A DNA stretch of 64,000 nucleotides, from positions 23,985,286-24,049,285 of the forward strand of contig OY754969.1 in assembly GCA_963576475.1 (NCBI GenBank). Direction: 5' to 3'. The notes under the pieces were generated by a model. The model did no database searches. It was not told the origin of the DNA and saw only the letters and a program-made list of their open reading frames with translations. This document shows positions 45,014-55,794 of the stretch, one piece after another. The stretch's first letter is position 1. The number at the start of each line of letters is the position of its first letter. The DNA is from Molanna angustata (lineage: Eukaryota; Arthropoda; Insecta; Trichoptera; Molannidae). Position numbers and translations under genes: made by a program.

Positions 45014-46795
45014 GGCAATAAATAAGTGTAATTATTCTCTCGAAACGGTGGCAGGGACGGATTTGGATCATCACGGACAGCCAAATACCGTGAAAGGTAT
45101 GTGTAAATTTTGACAATAATTTAAATTTTTCCAACGCAAAAGGCCCCGTGATTAAGCGTTAATTTTTTTTATAATAAATCTTCGTAATATTAAAATTTAG
45201 TACATGTCATACCTTATGGTATTTATTTTTTTAAAAAAATTGTTGTATGAACAACTATTATTTTATTTTATCGCATTTTAATCGTATTTTATTGTAATAT
45301 TTTAACATTCTAAAAGAAGTAATATTGTGTGAATTTGGTGCAGTTCGCACAAACATTTTAACAATTTAAAAAAGAAAAATCAGTGTTTTTTTAAAAAAAA
45401 TTGAAAGAAATCATTTTAACATTCTTATTCTTACAATTTTTAAATAACTTGTAAATCTTCATTGTGACCAATTGTAACATAAAATCAGTTTCTTTTTGTA
45501 AAAAATAGTGTTCTCACAAATTACAAATTACACTATCGTAATTATATGTACTAATTACTTGTGTTTTTTCTTTCATATGAAACATCGAATTGGAGAAAAA
45601 AAGCAAAAACCCAATCATTTTGATTGAAAGCTGTAACTATTGTAAAAAAAAAGAGGGAACAAAACGATAATCAAACTTGGATGAAAAACTAAATGTGAAA
45701 TAAAAGGAGCAAAAACCAGAGAAAAGATTAAAAAAAAATTCAACAAGCTAAGTAATATTGTTTCTATTTAGTGTGTCATTCTTATTTTAAATTCATTTAA
45801 AAAAGCCGTTGCAGTAAAGTATAATTTGTTTTTTTGAATACCTACTGAAATAAAAATTGCTAAATTCAAATTTAAATCGTAAAACTAACTTAATTTAATT
45901 TTTATTTGATTAAAAACATCAATAATCATTGTAACATTTTTATTTTACATTAAATTAAGTGAAATTTTTATTTAGTTTGAACAATACCTAATTATTTTGG
46001 TGTTGAAAATTGAATTTATAATATAAACATAGACGATAGTCGAATTCGCCTAGCGACAAATCGTCGTCGCATAGTGCGAGCAGTATTATTATTATTATTC
46101 TCACCAAATAATATACGCCGCAAAAATAAATACTAGTAGCTACTGTCAGTGGAAAAAAAGATACAAAAAACCCGCCCTTTTAATTATACGCAGTTAAGCT
46201 AAACGGAAATAGCGCAGTACAATACTCCGTATATATTTTTAATGTTGTGCAAATATTAATGAACTGTATTTTCAGAACGATTATTAAAATATTTTATTAT
46301 TATTTGACTGTAACCATTTAATAATATAGCAAGAAATTAAGATCAATTATGTGTACAGATAATAAAAAACGATAATTTCCATTTATTAATTTAATCATAA
46401 ATAATATACATATGGGACTTAGAAAATTCCAACTTTAAAAAAATAATCGTAAAAATATTTTTTCGCGAATAATTTGAACAAAATACTTAAGTTTTACAAA
46501 TAAATTTTATTGTTATTCAAAAATTTTATTTATTTATACAAAAGTTTTATCGATATTCATTTTTTTTTTTTTTTAAAAAATTATACTTTAATAATTTTAA
46601 AAAGAATATAGGTAGTGCATCAAATTTTAAACAAAACATTTAGTAGCAAAATTGGATTAATTTTTTTTTTCTTTTCCAAAAATTCAAAGCATAACAATTT
46701 TAAATTTTCTCACATTTATGTTTCAAAAGTCAAGCAAGCTTTGAACAGTGGTAACTTTAAAAAAATATTCTCATCTTTTAATTTGAATTGTAATC
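44781..46795 (+). other. long A+T-rich 5' leader, candidate intron
   Basis: About 2.0 kb between the 5' LTR and the gag ATG, without a meaningful frame. A G+C-richer patch at 44990-45096 ends at TGAAAG|GTATGT, a good splice-donor consensus with the exon edge at 45096. Downstream to gag the sequence is extremely A+T-rich and contains a T/C tract with AG at about 46665-46689. This suggests that the leader may be spliced, which would bring the cap close to gag. This is inference from consensus only. Confidence 0.45.
44782..44800 (+). other. candidate primer binding site
   Basis: One base after the 5' LTR the sequence reads TGGTGACTCACGACG. TGG plus TGAC matches the complement of a tRNA 3' end (...GTCACCA), the same opening as the tRNA-Trp primer site reported for CsRn1-type elements, but the following bases do not match the tRNA-Trp sequence I recall. 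The primer tRNA is undetermined. Confidence 0.55.
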
Positions 46796-47782
46796 ATGGC
46801 AACGGAGAACAAGGACAACACGAATACATTTGACAGAGCTTCATATCAACAAACATCAGATGAATCAAGAAACGAAATTTTCGCAGCGAACATAAAATTA
46901 CCCACAGTATGGAAGGACAAAATCTACCTATGGTTTATAACGGTGGAAGCCCAGTTCAATTCTGCAAGGATCACCAAAGACGAAACAAAATATCAACACA
47001 TCTTGGGAGTACTGGACCCCGATACAATCTCATGTGTGGCTGACGTCATCCAATACCCACCAACAAAGGATAAATACCAACATTTGAAAGAAACCTTATT
47101 AAACCGCCTTCAGGAATCTGAAGAGAAAAGACTTTCTCAACTTCTACATGGAGTACAGCTTGGTGATAGGAAGCCTTCACATTTACTTCGTCACATGCAG
47201 AGCCTTGCAGGACCAACCTTAGCGAATGATGCACTTCTTAAAAGACTTTGGATCGAAAGATTACCACATAGAGTACAGGAAATAATCTCGGCAATAATTA
47301 CAAACGACATCAGCATACTCGCGCAAACGGCCGATCGGATCTTGGAAGTAAACGAAAGAACAGAAATTCAGTCCATTAATTCACCATCCACATCAGCAAG
47401 TAGTCAAGCTCACCAGAGTGATTTAGTCACTAACAGCTTACTTCACAGCATGCAGCAACAAATTCAACTATTGACAGACAAGATCGTCAGATTGGAAATT
47501 GATCATAGACAATCAAGAACACAGTCAAGACCTCAACATAATAATAATTGGAAGAATCGTTCAAGATCACGTTCTCCAAGCAGGAATCGATACCAAAACT
47601 ACAATAATAATCACCAAAATAGGAATCAGAAAAATTACTATGACAACAGAAAGAGTAATAACAACAACGTGAAGCAAAACAACAATTATAGAAGAGAAGA
47701 CATTTGCCATCTACACCAAAAATTCGGAACAAAAGCATTTAACTGCATAGCACCATGTAAATTCAACGATCAGGAAAACTAA
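46796..47782 (+). CDS. gag: Gag structural protein of the LTR retrotransposon
   Basis: 328 codons from the ATG at 46796, the first good methionine after the leader, to TAA at 47780-47782. Gag assembles the cytoplasmic particle that packages element RNA. Residues about 35-185 match the capsid-type region of CsRn1-like Gags ([16 protein letters not shown], then [34 protein letters not shown] and LWIERLP). Residues about 235-300 form an Arg/Asn-rich basic segment with an SR-dipeptide patch (RSRSRSPSR), probably RNA-binding. The end carries C304-H307-C317-C321 (C-X2-H-X9-C-X3-C) around [11 protein letters not shown], the CHCC motif of the clade, in place of CCHC. The frame is intact. Pol follows in the -1 frame with a 22-nt overlap. 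Confidence 0.93.
   Translation: MATENKDNTNTFDRASYQQTSDESRNEIFAANIKLPTVWKDKIYLWFITVEAQFNSARITKDETKYQHILGVLDPDTISCVADVIQYPPTKDKYQHLKETLLNRLQESEEKRLSQLLHGVQLGDRKPSHLLRHMQSLAGPTLANDALLKRLWIERLPHRVQEIISAIITNDISILAQTADRILEVNERTEIQSINSPSTSASSQAHQSDLVTNSLLHSMQQQIQLLTDKIVRLEIDHRQSRTQSRPQHNNNWKNRSRSRSPSRNRYQNYNNNHQNRNQKNYYDNRKSNNNNVKQNNNYRREDICHLHQKFGTKAFNCIAPCKFNDQEN
47773..47779 (+). promoter_or_regulatory. candidate -1 ribosomal frameshift site
   Basis: GGAAAAC sits directly before the gag stop codon (GAA AAC TAA). The pol frame is -1 relative to gag and opens after a TAA at 47758-47760, so the overlap is 47761-47782 and the shift must occur within it. The heptamer fits the A-site half of X XXY YYZ (AAC to AAA), but its P-site half (GAA to GGA) re-pairs imperfectly. 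No downstream pseudoknot was established. Confidence 0.5.
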
Positions 47783-47784
47783 AA

Positions 47785-50700
47785 TTGCGGCAGGTGTGCG
47801 AGACGTCCCAGTCGCAGTTGAAACATCGTCTCTTCATTACAGAATTAGTAACAGGAATTAGATATCTCGTAGACACTGGAGCTGAAATCTCAGTAATACC
47901 TAGATATTTCAGAAATGACAAATCAATAATTTCAACAGATAGCATCGTCACTCCACTTTATGCAGCAAATGGTACTGTAATACCTAGTTATGGGCACAAA
48001 ATAATCAACCTGAATTTGGGACTACGAAGGAGTCACAAATGGAAGTTTATCATCGCAGATGTCACAAAACCCATAATAGGAGCTGATTTTTTGGAATATT
48101 ACGACGTTTTAGTGGATATTAAAAGGAAAACATTGATTGACAAAGCTACAGGAATGTCAACTAGAGGGATCGTCTACAAAACCAGTATAATGAATATTGC
48201 CACGGTTCATTCCACATCAAAATTTTACAAAATAATTGAGAAGTACCCAAATATCACTCGCGCAGATTTGAACCCAAAGCGCATAGAACACAACGTTACT
48301 CACCACATCCAGACGAAGGGACCTCCAGTCACAGCCAAAGTCAGGAGACTCAATCCACTGCAATTGGAGATTGCTAAAAAGGAATTCTCTTATATGGTCG
48401 AACAAGGCATTTGCCGACCATCCAAAAGCAACTGGTCCAGCGCCCTACATATGGTCAGGAAATCGGATGGAAATTGGCGTCCGTGCGGTGATTATCGCAG
48501 ACTGAATTCAATTACCAAACCTGACAAGTATCCAATACCTCAACTACAAGATTTCGCACATAAACTTCACGATGCGAAGATCTTCAGCAAAATAGATTTA
48601 ACCAGAGCTTACCACCAAGTACGAGTAGAAGAAGAAGACATTCCAAAGACCGCTATCATAACCCCATTTGGATTATTTGAATTTCTAGTAATGCAATTCG
48701 GACTTTCTAACGCAGCTCAGAGTTTCCAAAGGTACCTTCATAATATTACCAGAGATTTGGAATTCGTATTCACTTATATTGACGACATCCTGGTTGCCTC
48801 CAAAAACATGGAAGAGCACGAAAAATACCTAGACTTATTGTTCGAAAGGCTATCTAAAAATGGTCTAATTATCAACCTAAACAAATGTAAATTAGGAGAA
48901 GAAGAAATTGAATTCCTTGGTTATAAGATTAACAAGAATGGAAGTTCCCCAATCAAGGAAAGAGTTGAAGCGATAACCAAAATTGAACCTCCAACCAACG
49001 CAAAAGGTCTTCGAAGATTTTTGGGGATGATAAATTTTTACAGGAAGTACCTACAAAACGCAGCTGGGACCCAAAAGATACTTTTTGATCAGTTAAAAGG
49101 TTATACAAAAAACGACAAAAGGAAAATTCAATGGACAGAAGAGTTAACCAAGGCCTTTGAAAAATGTAAAAACGACCTGGTACAAGCGTCGCTTTTAGTA
49201 CATATTGACCCCACAGCCGAAATATCAATTATGGTCGACGCCTCCGATACAGCAATGGGTGCCTCCTTGCAGCAAATGAAAAATGGAGCATGGCAACCCA
49301 TATCTTTTTTCTCAAGAAAATTCAATAATCCACAGTTAAAATATAGTACTTATGACAGAGAGCTGACAGCTATTTACGAAGCAGTGAAATATTTCAGACA
49401 ACAATTAGAGGGTAGAAACTTCACTATCTTCACAGATCACAAGCCACTAATATTCGCCTTCACAAAAAATAAAGTAAACTCACCAAGACAGGAAAGACAA
49501 CTCGACTTTATCAGCCAATTTTCTACAAGCATTAAACACATTCCCGGCGAGGACAATATAGTCGCAGACACATTATCTCGAGTTGCTGAAATACAAATCA
49601 CATCACATATTGATTATCAGCGAATGGCGCAAGAGCAGGAGAAGGAAAGTGTAATGATGGAAATGCATGAAAAATCATCACTGCAATTAAAGAAAATTTT
49701 GGTACCTGGCACCAATAAAATGTTATGGTGCGATTTCTCGACGAACGTAATACGACCATTTGTTCCCGAGTCAATGAGAAAGGAAGTCATTTTAACACTC
49801 CATAAAGTAAGTCATCCCGGCAGCAACGCAACATTTAAAATATTGAAGCAGAGATATGTTTGGCCTGGCATGGAAAAGACTGTAAAAGATGTAATAAGAA
49901 ATTGTATTGACTGCCAAGCATCTAAAGTACACCGTCACACCATTACACCGTTACAGCAGTTTAAAGCACCAGATGGGAGATTCAAAAATATTCATTTGGA
50001 CCTGGTTGGCCCCATTCCTCCTTCAAAAGAATACACATACCTGCTAACAATCATAGATAGATACACCAGATGGCCAGAAGCAGTTCCCCTTAAAGACATG
50101 ACAGCAGAAACCGTCGCTGACGCTTTGATGCTAAATTGGATCGCCCGTTTCGGCGTACCCTCTTCAATCACTACAGATCAGGGTCGTCAATTCGAAAGCA
50201 ACTTATTCAACAAGTTAACCAGCAAACTTGGCGTAAGACATCAGAGAACTACTGCTTACCATCCTCAGTGCAACGGAATTATAGAGAGATGGCATCGTAC
50301 CTTAAAGACATCATTGATGACGATTAACAATACCTCCTGGACGAACGCCCTACCACTGGTACTGCTTGGTCTTCGTTCAGCAATCAAAGAAGGCTCAGAA
50401 TTTACACCGGCACAGATGACCTATGGAACCACCCTCAGGCTGCCTGGTGATTTTTTTGAAAGCTCACCCACAGAGGAACCTGACACGTATGGACACAAGT
50501 TGCAGAAGATGATGTCAGAACTTCGTCCCATCCCAAACTCCAATAACAACAAGACGAAGACGTTCATACACAGACAAATGAAAGATGCCCAGTACGTTTT
50601 CTTGCGAAATGACGCAGTCCGCAGACCTCTTCAACGACCCTATGACGGACCCTACAAGGTGCAAGAGATGGATGAAAAAACTGCAATAATCATTATTAAC

Positions 50701-50937
50701 GAAAAACCGAAGAAAATCTCAATGGATCGATTGAAGCCAGCATTCTTCATAAACGATGACCTCAACCCCTCTACAGAGACGAGTAATCATCAAACAACGC
50801 TCACACAGCAAAGCCAGATGACACCATCGCAGAATCATGATGCCACTTGTTTAAGATCTTCTCTCCGGCAACCCCACACTGTGACTAAGGCAGGAAGAAG
50901 AGTTCATTTTCCAGCACGATTTTGCTACAGAAACTAA
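47785..50937 (+). CDS. pol: Pol polyprotein: protease, reverse transcriptase, RNase H, integrase
   Basis: 1,050 codons counted from 47785, ending in TAA at 50935-50937. The frame is open from 47761 and has no suitable ATG, so it is expected as a Gag-Pol product by -1 frameshift. Aspartic protease: DTGAEISV at residues 30-37. RT: YIDD at 331-334 with upstream [12 protein letters not shown]. RNase [11 protein letters not shown], catalytic Asp at 485. Integrase: zinc-binding H673, H677, C707, C710. Catalytic triad D739, D798, E834 (35 residues between the last two, the D,D-35-E spacing). A GPY/F-type module RPYDGPYKV lies near 950-958. The domain order PR-RT-RH-IN is that of Metaviridae. No internal stop or frameshift is present and all catalytic residues checked are present. 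Confidence 0.95.
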   Translation: MRQVCETSQSQLKHRLFITELVTGIRYLVDTGAEISVIPRYFRNDKSIISTDSIVTPLYAANGTVIPSYGHKIINLNLGLRRSHKWKFIIADVTKPIIGADFLEYYDVLVDIKRKTLIDKATGMSTRGIVYKTSIMNIATVHSTSKFYKIIEKYPNITRADLNPKRIEHNVTHHIQTKGPPVTAKVRRLNPLQLEIAKKEFSYMVEQGICRPSKSNWSSALHMVRKSDGNWRPCGDYRRLNSITKPDKYPIPQLQDFAHKLHDAKIFSKIDLTRAYHQVRVEEEDIPKTAIITPFGLFEFLVMQFGLSNAAQSFQRYLHNITRDLEFVFTYIDDILVASKNMEEHEKYLDLLFERLSKNGLIINLNKCKLGEEEIEFLGYKINKNGSSPIKERVEAITKIEPPTNAKGLRRFLGMINFYRKYLQNAAGTQKILFDQLKGYTKNDKRKIQWTEELTKAFEKCKNDLVQASLLVHIDPTAEISIMVDASDTAMGASLQQMKNGAWQPISFFSRKFNNPQLKYSTYDRELTAIYEAVKYFRQQLEGRNFTIFTDHKPLIFAFTKNKVNSPRQERQLDFISQFSTSIKHIPGEDNIVADTLSRVAEIQITSHIDYQRMAQEQEKESVMMEMHEKSSLQLKKILVPGTNKMLWCDFSTNVIRPFVPESMRKEVILTLHKVSHPGSNATFKILKQRYVWPGMEKTVKDVIRNCIDCQASKVHRHTITPLQQFKAPDGRFKNIHLDLVGPIPPSKEYTYLLTIIDRYTRWPEAVPLKDMTAETVADALMLNWIARFGVPSSITTDQGRQFESNLFNKLTSKLGVRHQRTTAYHPQCNGIIERWHRTLKTSLMTINNTSWTNALPLVLLGLRSAIKEGSEFTPAQMTYGTTLRLPGDFFESSPTEEPDTYGHKLQKMMSELRPIPNSNNNKTKTFIHRQMKDAQYVFLRNDAVRRPLQRPYDGPYKVQEMDEKTAIIIINEKPKKISMDRLKPAFFINDDLNPSTETSNHQTTLTQQSQMTPSQNHDATCLRSSLRQPHTVTKAGRRVHFPARFCYRN

Positions 50938-52029
50938 AATTATTCATTTGTAAATGACGTATATACTTATGTAAAAAAAACGATTCATGTAAGTAGCTTG
51001 TAAGCATAAAAGCACAAACGTGACGTTTATCAAAACGTCCAATTTATCTATTTATTAAGAATGTTTTGGAGCAATTTTCTTTGAAATCAGTAACTCAAAT
51101 TAAATAATTAATATATAAAATTTTCCTAATATAAAAGAAACATATTTGATATGTATAGACATTGCAAAGATTATTTATCCTTTTTAAGAGTGAAAATGTT
51201 CTATTTTATGATAATTTAGCCTTACCACTCTATATAGCTTATTAACTAATTTGAATATATATTATGTAACAAGTTTCTATTTTCATTATGAGTATTAAGA
51301 AGTAGAATTTAAAATAAAATGTGTATTTATAGTTTTTTTAAATAAAAAAAGAATGTAATAATGCACAGCTCCTTAAATACCTAAGTATGTAAAAATTTAA
51401 TCTATATCAAGTGTCATATTTAATTGTATTATTTGTAAACAAAATTATACCATAAGGACACATTCCATATACCAACAAAAGTGCATTCTTATTTAATAGT
51501 GAACTGACTCACGCACATATTGTTATTTTCAGGTAATGTCAATTGCACAAGCACTCAATATTAATAGAGTAGCGATGTACTTAAAGTTATTATTTCTTTT
51601 TCTGCACTTTGTATTATTTTCATAAGCACTCAATATATTCAGAGTAGCGTTAAAACTTAAAGTTTATTATTATAGTTTTGTTTTAGTGTTTATTTAAAAT
51701 ATTTTGAACAAACATACATTCAATTAAGGAATGATTTTGTCCACAATAAGTAATGTAAAGTTATCGTAAAGTTTGTATTTTTAACCAATATTTGTTTGTA
51801 TTTTAGATAACAGAATTAGTTATCAGTAATTATGGAACAATTAGCTTTGATAAACTTAATGATGCAGACATAATTTAACAATAATGTAAGATGTCTAGCA
51901 TACACTTAGAACAATAAGAGTTATGTATACTTTAAAAACAAATACTTTGAATTTTTTTATTTTTATGTTACAGAGACTCAGGGATTCAGAGGCCATAGTT
52001 GTACCGTCTTCCGGACTGGTGAGGGAGTG
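50938..52029 (+). other. 3' non-coding region of the LTR element
   Basis: About 1.1 kb with no env-like frame. It holds two diverged copies of CAAGCACTCAATATTAATAG (51548-51590 and about 51622-51672), each with AGAGTAGCG and TTAAAGTT.TTATTAT. At 51973 TTTTTATTTTTATGTTACAG resembles a splice acceptor, followed by a less A+T-rich 55-bp segment up to the PPT. An open frame (51923-52159) crosses from here into the LTR but has no known motif. Confidence 0.55.
52018..52029 (+). other. polypurine tract
   Basis: GGTGAGGGAGTG lies immediately before the 3' LTR. A purine-rich run at this position primes plus-strand DNA synthesis in LTR retroelements. It contains two T residues, so it is an imperfect PPT. 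Confidence 0.65.
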
Positions 52030-52450
52030 TATGGCAAGACCTATCACATTTCGGAAAATCGGCGCGCGCACAATCGGTGACGTCACGCCAGCTATAATAG
52101 ATGCGACGGACCGTTTATCGGCATTCAAGTTCGTTCCTGCCTACCAGCTTCTCCCCTGACCGGAATTCGTTACGACCCAGCCACGTTCCTGTAGTCGTTT
52201 AAATTTATTGAGTTTTAATATTTATAATCTTCGCGTAATACCAGTATCATTGTGTTAATAACTTTGTGAATAAATCCAGTAAGTTTTAATCTTTGAGTTC
52301 TTATTTATATGTCTATTTAAATACCCAATTCTATTGTCGGTTACAGTCGTGCATGGTTAAAGAACACGCAGAAGTATTTAGCCGATCAACTGGTTCGATC
52401 CCAGTAGTCGAGCTCCTCATAAAGACACCCTCTGCACGGCAATAGTAACA
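52030..52450 (+). repeat. 3' LTR (421 bp)
   Basis: Same length and, by direct reading, the same sequence as the 5' LTR. The preceding three bases TGT/TAT differ between the two sites, which with the GTTA duplication fixes the LTR start. Confidence 0.92.
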
Positions 52451-52454
52451 GTTA
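52451..52454. repeat. target site duplication GTTA (right)
   Basis: Matches 44356-44359, bounding the LTR retrotransposon. Confidence 0.85.
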
Positions 52455-52504
52455 AAAGCGTTCTTCATTAAGTAATAACAAATGAGTAATAATATCAACA
52501 AATT

Positions 52505-53535
52505 TAAATTAGTGTTTTTTTATATGGTAGGATGACCAATGACTATGTCTGCCATAGTTTTGGTCTTTTCGAAGTTATATTCGATCATACATATCTAGTT
52601 CGAAGACACGTAATTTTTTATTTATTTTAAATAGGGTTTTTTGTGTGGTAGTGTGACCAATGGACCTGTCAATTTCTGTCATGGTTTTGGTCTTAAAGTT
52701 AAACAAGTTGACAGAAATTCGGTGATTTTTGAGAATGTTTGTGAATGGTTCGCAGCATTTCTCAGCAGAGGATCACAACTGGTATGGTAAGTGAATTAAC
52801 CAAAAGCTGCCCAACTTAGTCAGTCCAATTAGTCTTTTTATATCTGCCATTTGATTTTCTCGGCCTATTTCAAATTTGTGTCCCAAGTATTCAAGCATTC
52901 TTGGACATTATAAATTCTTGTGTGTGTGAGTTAATTCTATAAATCTATAAATTCTTCCACTTTGAAAACCAAAATATGCAGTTGGTACGCGTGCTCTATA
53001 GCAAATTTCGTGAAATATGACACAAGTGCATGCATATTACACATACACATACTCCTAATAGAATGAATTCAAAATAAGTTTTTAAAATGTATAATCTACT
53101 GTACTTTGTAATCATTGTTCGAAGAGACGCAATTTTTTTATTTATTTTAAATAAGTTGTTTTTTGTGTGGTAGTATGACCTGTCAATGTCTGTCATGATT
53201 TTGCTCCTAATGTTATATTTAATCATTGTTCGAAGACAAGAAACGTTTTTACTAATTTAAAATGATTGTTTTTTTTTTGTGTGGTAGTATGACCCATGAC
53301 CATGTCTTTCATGGTTTTTGTCTTAATGTTATATTTAATCATTGTTCGAAGACAAGAAACGTTTTTACTAATTAAAAATTACCGTTTTTTGTGTGGTCGT
53401 ATATGACCAATGACCGTGTCGGTCATGGTTTTGGTCTTAATGTTATAATATTTGATCATTGTTCGTGTTTTTTTGTATTGAAGCATGACCAAAAAAGACC
53501 ACGTCTCTCATGGTTTCAATCTTATATTTGATCAT
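52505..53535. repeat. satellite-like array, roughly 115-bp units
   Basis: Recurring block GTGTGGTAGTATGACC, then ATGACCATGTCT.TCATGG, TTTTGGTCTTAATGTTATAT and GATCATTGTTCGAAGACAAG. Copies begin near 52512, 52638, 53160, 53278, 53388 and 53468. Adjacent copies at 53160-53470 differ by point changes and small indels. A non-repeated stretch (about 52700-53110) interrupts the array. It begins about 50 bp to the right of the LTR element. Confidence 0.8.
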
Positions 53536-53744
53536 CACTAGTAAGGTATAATGTTAGTTACCCACCGCAAACCTTATTCACTCATTTCCGGAGCGTCTGA
53601 AACACGCGTCGTGTCATTCATTCAGTACCTACCTTTTTCATCTTTCAAGGGACGTTGACTATTTTTTTTTGTCAAGCTTGTCAATACGTAAATGTACCAA
53701 CATAATCATTTTCCAAACTATGTATGTCTATGTCTATATTATAA

Positions 53745-54108
53745 ATTGTTTTCTTTGGTCTGTAATAGAACGATATATGATATAATAAAAAATGAGGACA
53801 TAAGGAAGGAAGGCAAGATGAAGAAGAGTATTATAAGTAAAATGAAAATGAATTCCTTGAGGTGGTTTGAAAATATTGAAGGAATGAATGACGAACGACT
53901 GTCCAAAAAAATATACATGGGTGTAAGAGATGGAGTGAATAGCAGGGACCGCCCCAGAAAGGGATGGCATGACCATGTGAATGATATTTTGAAAGAAGGA
54001 AATATAAAAAGCTTGAATAATCGACGAGCATGTATGAGACGATGCATGGATGTAAAGGAAGCTAGGAATGTGTGTAAAAATAGATTTGCAACAATAGATT
54101 TGTCTTAA
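53745..54108 (+). pseudogene. RTE-like LINE C-terminal fragment
   Basis: Reads CNRTIYDIIKNEDIRKEGKM, then KKSIISKMKMNSLRWFENIE, GMNDERLSKKIYMGVRDGVN, SRDRPRKGWHDHVNDILKEG and NRRACMRRCMDVKEARNVCK. It is the same family as 1730-2402, collinear over about 115 residues, and keeps Arg (CGA) where that copy has a stop. The 3' end departs before the SAYPERD segment and no simple-repeat tail is seen. Confidence 0.85.
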
Positions 54109-54189
54109 AACATTTTTATTCGACATAAATTTAAACTCAAAAAATTGTGACATTATTTTTTTTTTAATTTTGTTTTTCTTTAAAATTAC

Positions 54190-54295
54190 ATTTTGAATTA
54201 GTTGTGAGGCACCGTCTTAGAATAGTGCTTCCACTCTATTCTATTATTGTTTTCGAGTGACCCGTAAGAGCCGGATAATCGAATATAGAACTATT
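54190..54295. repeat. dispersed repeat G, copy 3
   Basis: GTTGTGAGGCACCGTCTTAG, CTTCCACTCTATTCTATTAT and GTAAGAGCCGGATAATCGAA match 26330-26425 in order and orientation. Confidence 0.6.
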
Positions 54296-54992
54296 GTTTT
54301 TTATCGTCTGACACATCTTAATATTGAGCATATAAGTTTTATAATATAAACAATCAAGTCAGATAGTTAAAATTGCTTTGATGAGCATTTATTTGGCTTA
54401 GTTTGGATTACGTATCAAGATGTAGCAAAAACTTGTATCAAGGACATTTTTTTTTAAATTTATCAAAATATTTTTTTTGCTAAATTTTAAGAATCAAAGA
54501 TTCCCTATGGTTCTTACTCAAATATTTGTGAAAAAAATGCGGTCTTGACTGTGTTTTTACAAATGATCAATTATAAGTGTTATTGGGATATGTCATTTTC
54601 AAAATTAATTTGTACTAAAAACACTAAAAATTATTGCGCAATTCAATGAAATCAATGTTATAAATTTGTTTTATTTTATCTTTGGAGAAACAAATCATGG
54701 TGTGTCACAATAAAAATATTGTTGTAATATTTATTTAATATCAAAGTTCAAAAGTTCATTAATTATTCATGCTCTTATCAGACATGATATGGATAAACCA
54801 ACTTGTTTAAAAATGGGGTATTGCAAAATCGTGATATTCAACGGAAACGGAAATACCATAGCGCTGACTAGGCACTAAGATTAACACGCATGACATAGAT
54901 TCATAAACAATACAATATGTAGTTTGAAATCTATAATTTTTTCATATAATTATGTTTTTTGAATGAATATGTCCTTGCTAGACAATTACAAA

Positions 54993-55755
54993 TACCTACA
55001 TCCTCTTTTAACAGATTTTTAATTATCTCAATAGAGACGAAGTTGGAAAATTTACTGTAGGAGAACCGGGATATCAAGGCACCTACAGGGCTTACGACCT
55101 GTCATCGGCTGGTTTACGTGATCACTTTATGCGCTTGCGCAACGTTCACCAATTATGCCTTTTTAATGAGATCCCTATCAATTCAATTTTGAAAGTTCTA
55201 TATATTGTAATACTGAAATTCTTTTCGCTTGAAAATAAGGATTTTTTTTTACTACAGCCATCTGTGTGTGACATTATGAACAACATTCTTATTATTTTTT
55301 ATTTATTTTTGTTATAACGCCATCTATTGAGAGAATTGGTTTTTTGTAAATAATGAGAGTAACAATTCTTATACCTGAGGTGACAAATGCATTTTTCGCA
55401 TAGAAGTCACCCCTGAATTGCGCCAGACTTATAAGGTCATTTTTGTCTTATTTACCTATTTGTACCAATGTGTAAGTAATAAGTAGTTCAAAATTGAATT
55501 GATAGGGATCTCATTAAAAAGGCATAATTGGTGAACGTTGCGCAAGCGCATAAAGTGATCACGTAAACCAGCCGATGACAGGTCGTAAGCCCTGTATGTG
55601 CCTTGATATCCCGGTTCTCCTACAGTAAATATTCCAACTTCGTCTCTATTGAGATAATTAAAAATCTGTTAAAAAATACCTTTGACTACCGACAGGGAAA
55701 AAATCCAATGTTTGCGCATATGCAATAATAAAAATATTCGATTACCTACATCCTC
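54993..55755. mobile_element. repeat C copy 5, palindromic head-to-head pair with 13-bp TSD
   Basis: The 737-bp insert (55006-55742) is flanked by perfect 13-bp direct repeats TACCTACATCCTC (54993-55005 and 55743-55755). The left half (55006 to about 55480) is repeat C in plus orientation with the long body. The right half (about 55487-55742) is the same family in reverse orientation, including the outer segment ending ...AAAATATTCGAT. Arms of about 185 bp pair across a loop of about 290 bp. One flanking duplication around both halves shows they inserted, or were rearranged, as a unit. Confidence 0.85.
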
Positions 55756-55794
55756 ATAAATTCCCTAAGTTAAGCATAAATGCTTGTGCTATAT

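Larger units (their letters stand above)
44360..52450 (+). mobile_element. complete Ty3/gypsy LTR retrotransposon (CsRn1-like clade)
   Basis: An 8,091-bp element with, in order: 5' LTR, primer-binding region, about 2-kb leader, gag, pol (PR-RT-RH-IN), about 1.1-kb 3' non-coding region, PPT and 3' LTR. GTTA target duplications flank it. Gag carries a CHCC motif instead of a CCHC knuckle, and the RT block [12 protein letters not shown] resembles that of CsRn1/Kabuki-type elements. No env frame is present between pol and the 3' LTR. LTRs are identical by eye and both genes are uninterrupted, so the copy looks recently inserted and may be competent. Clade assignment is from motif recall and not from a phylogeny. 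Confidence 0.93.

Noticed and set aside
46615..46833. Small upstream frame overlapping the gag start
   Set aside because: It lies in A+T-rich leader, overlaps gag in another frame and has low-complexity composition.
51923..52159. 78-codon frame crossing the PPT into the 3' LTR as an accessory or env gene
   Set aside because: No signal peptide, membrane segment or known motif; it runs into the LTR and ends there by chance.
52505..53535. CRISPR-like array
   Set aside because: Units are about 115 bp, continuous and diverged, with no repeat-spacer alternation, and the context is eukaryotic.
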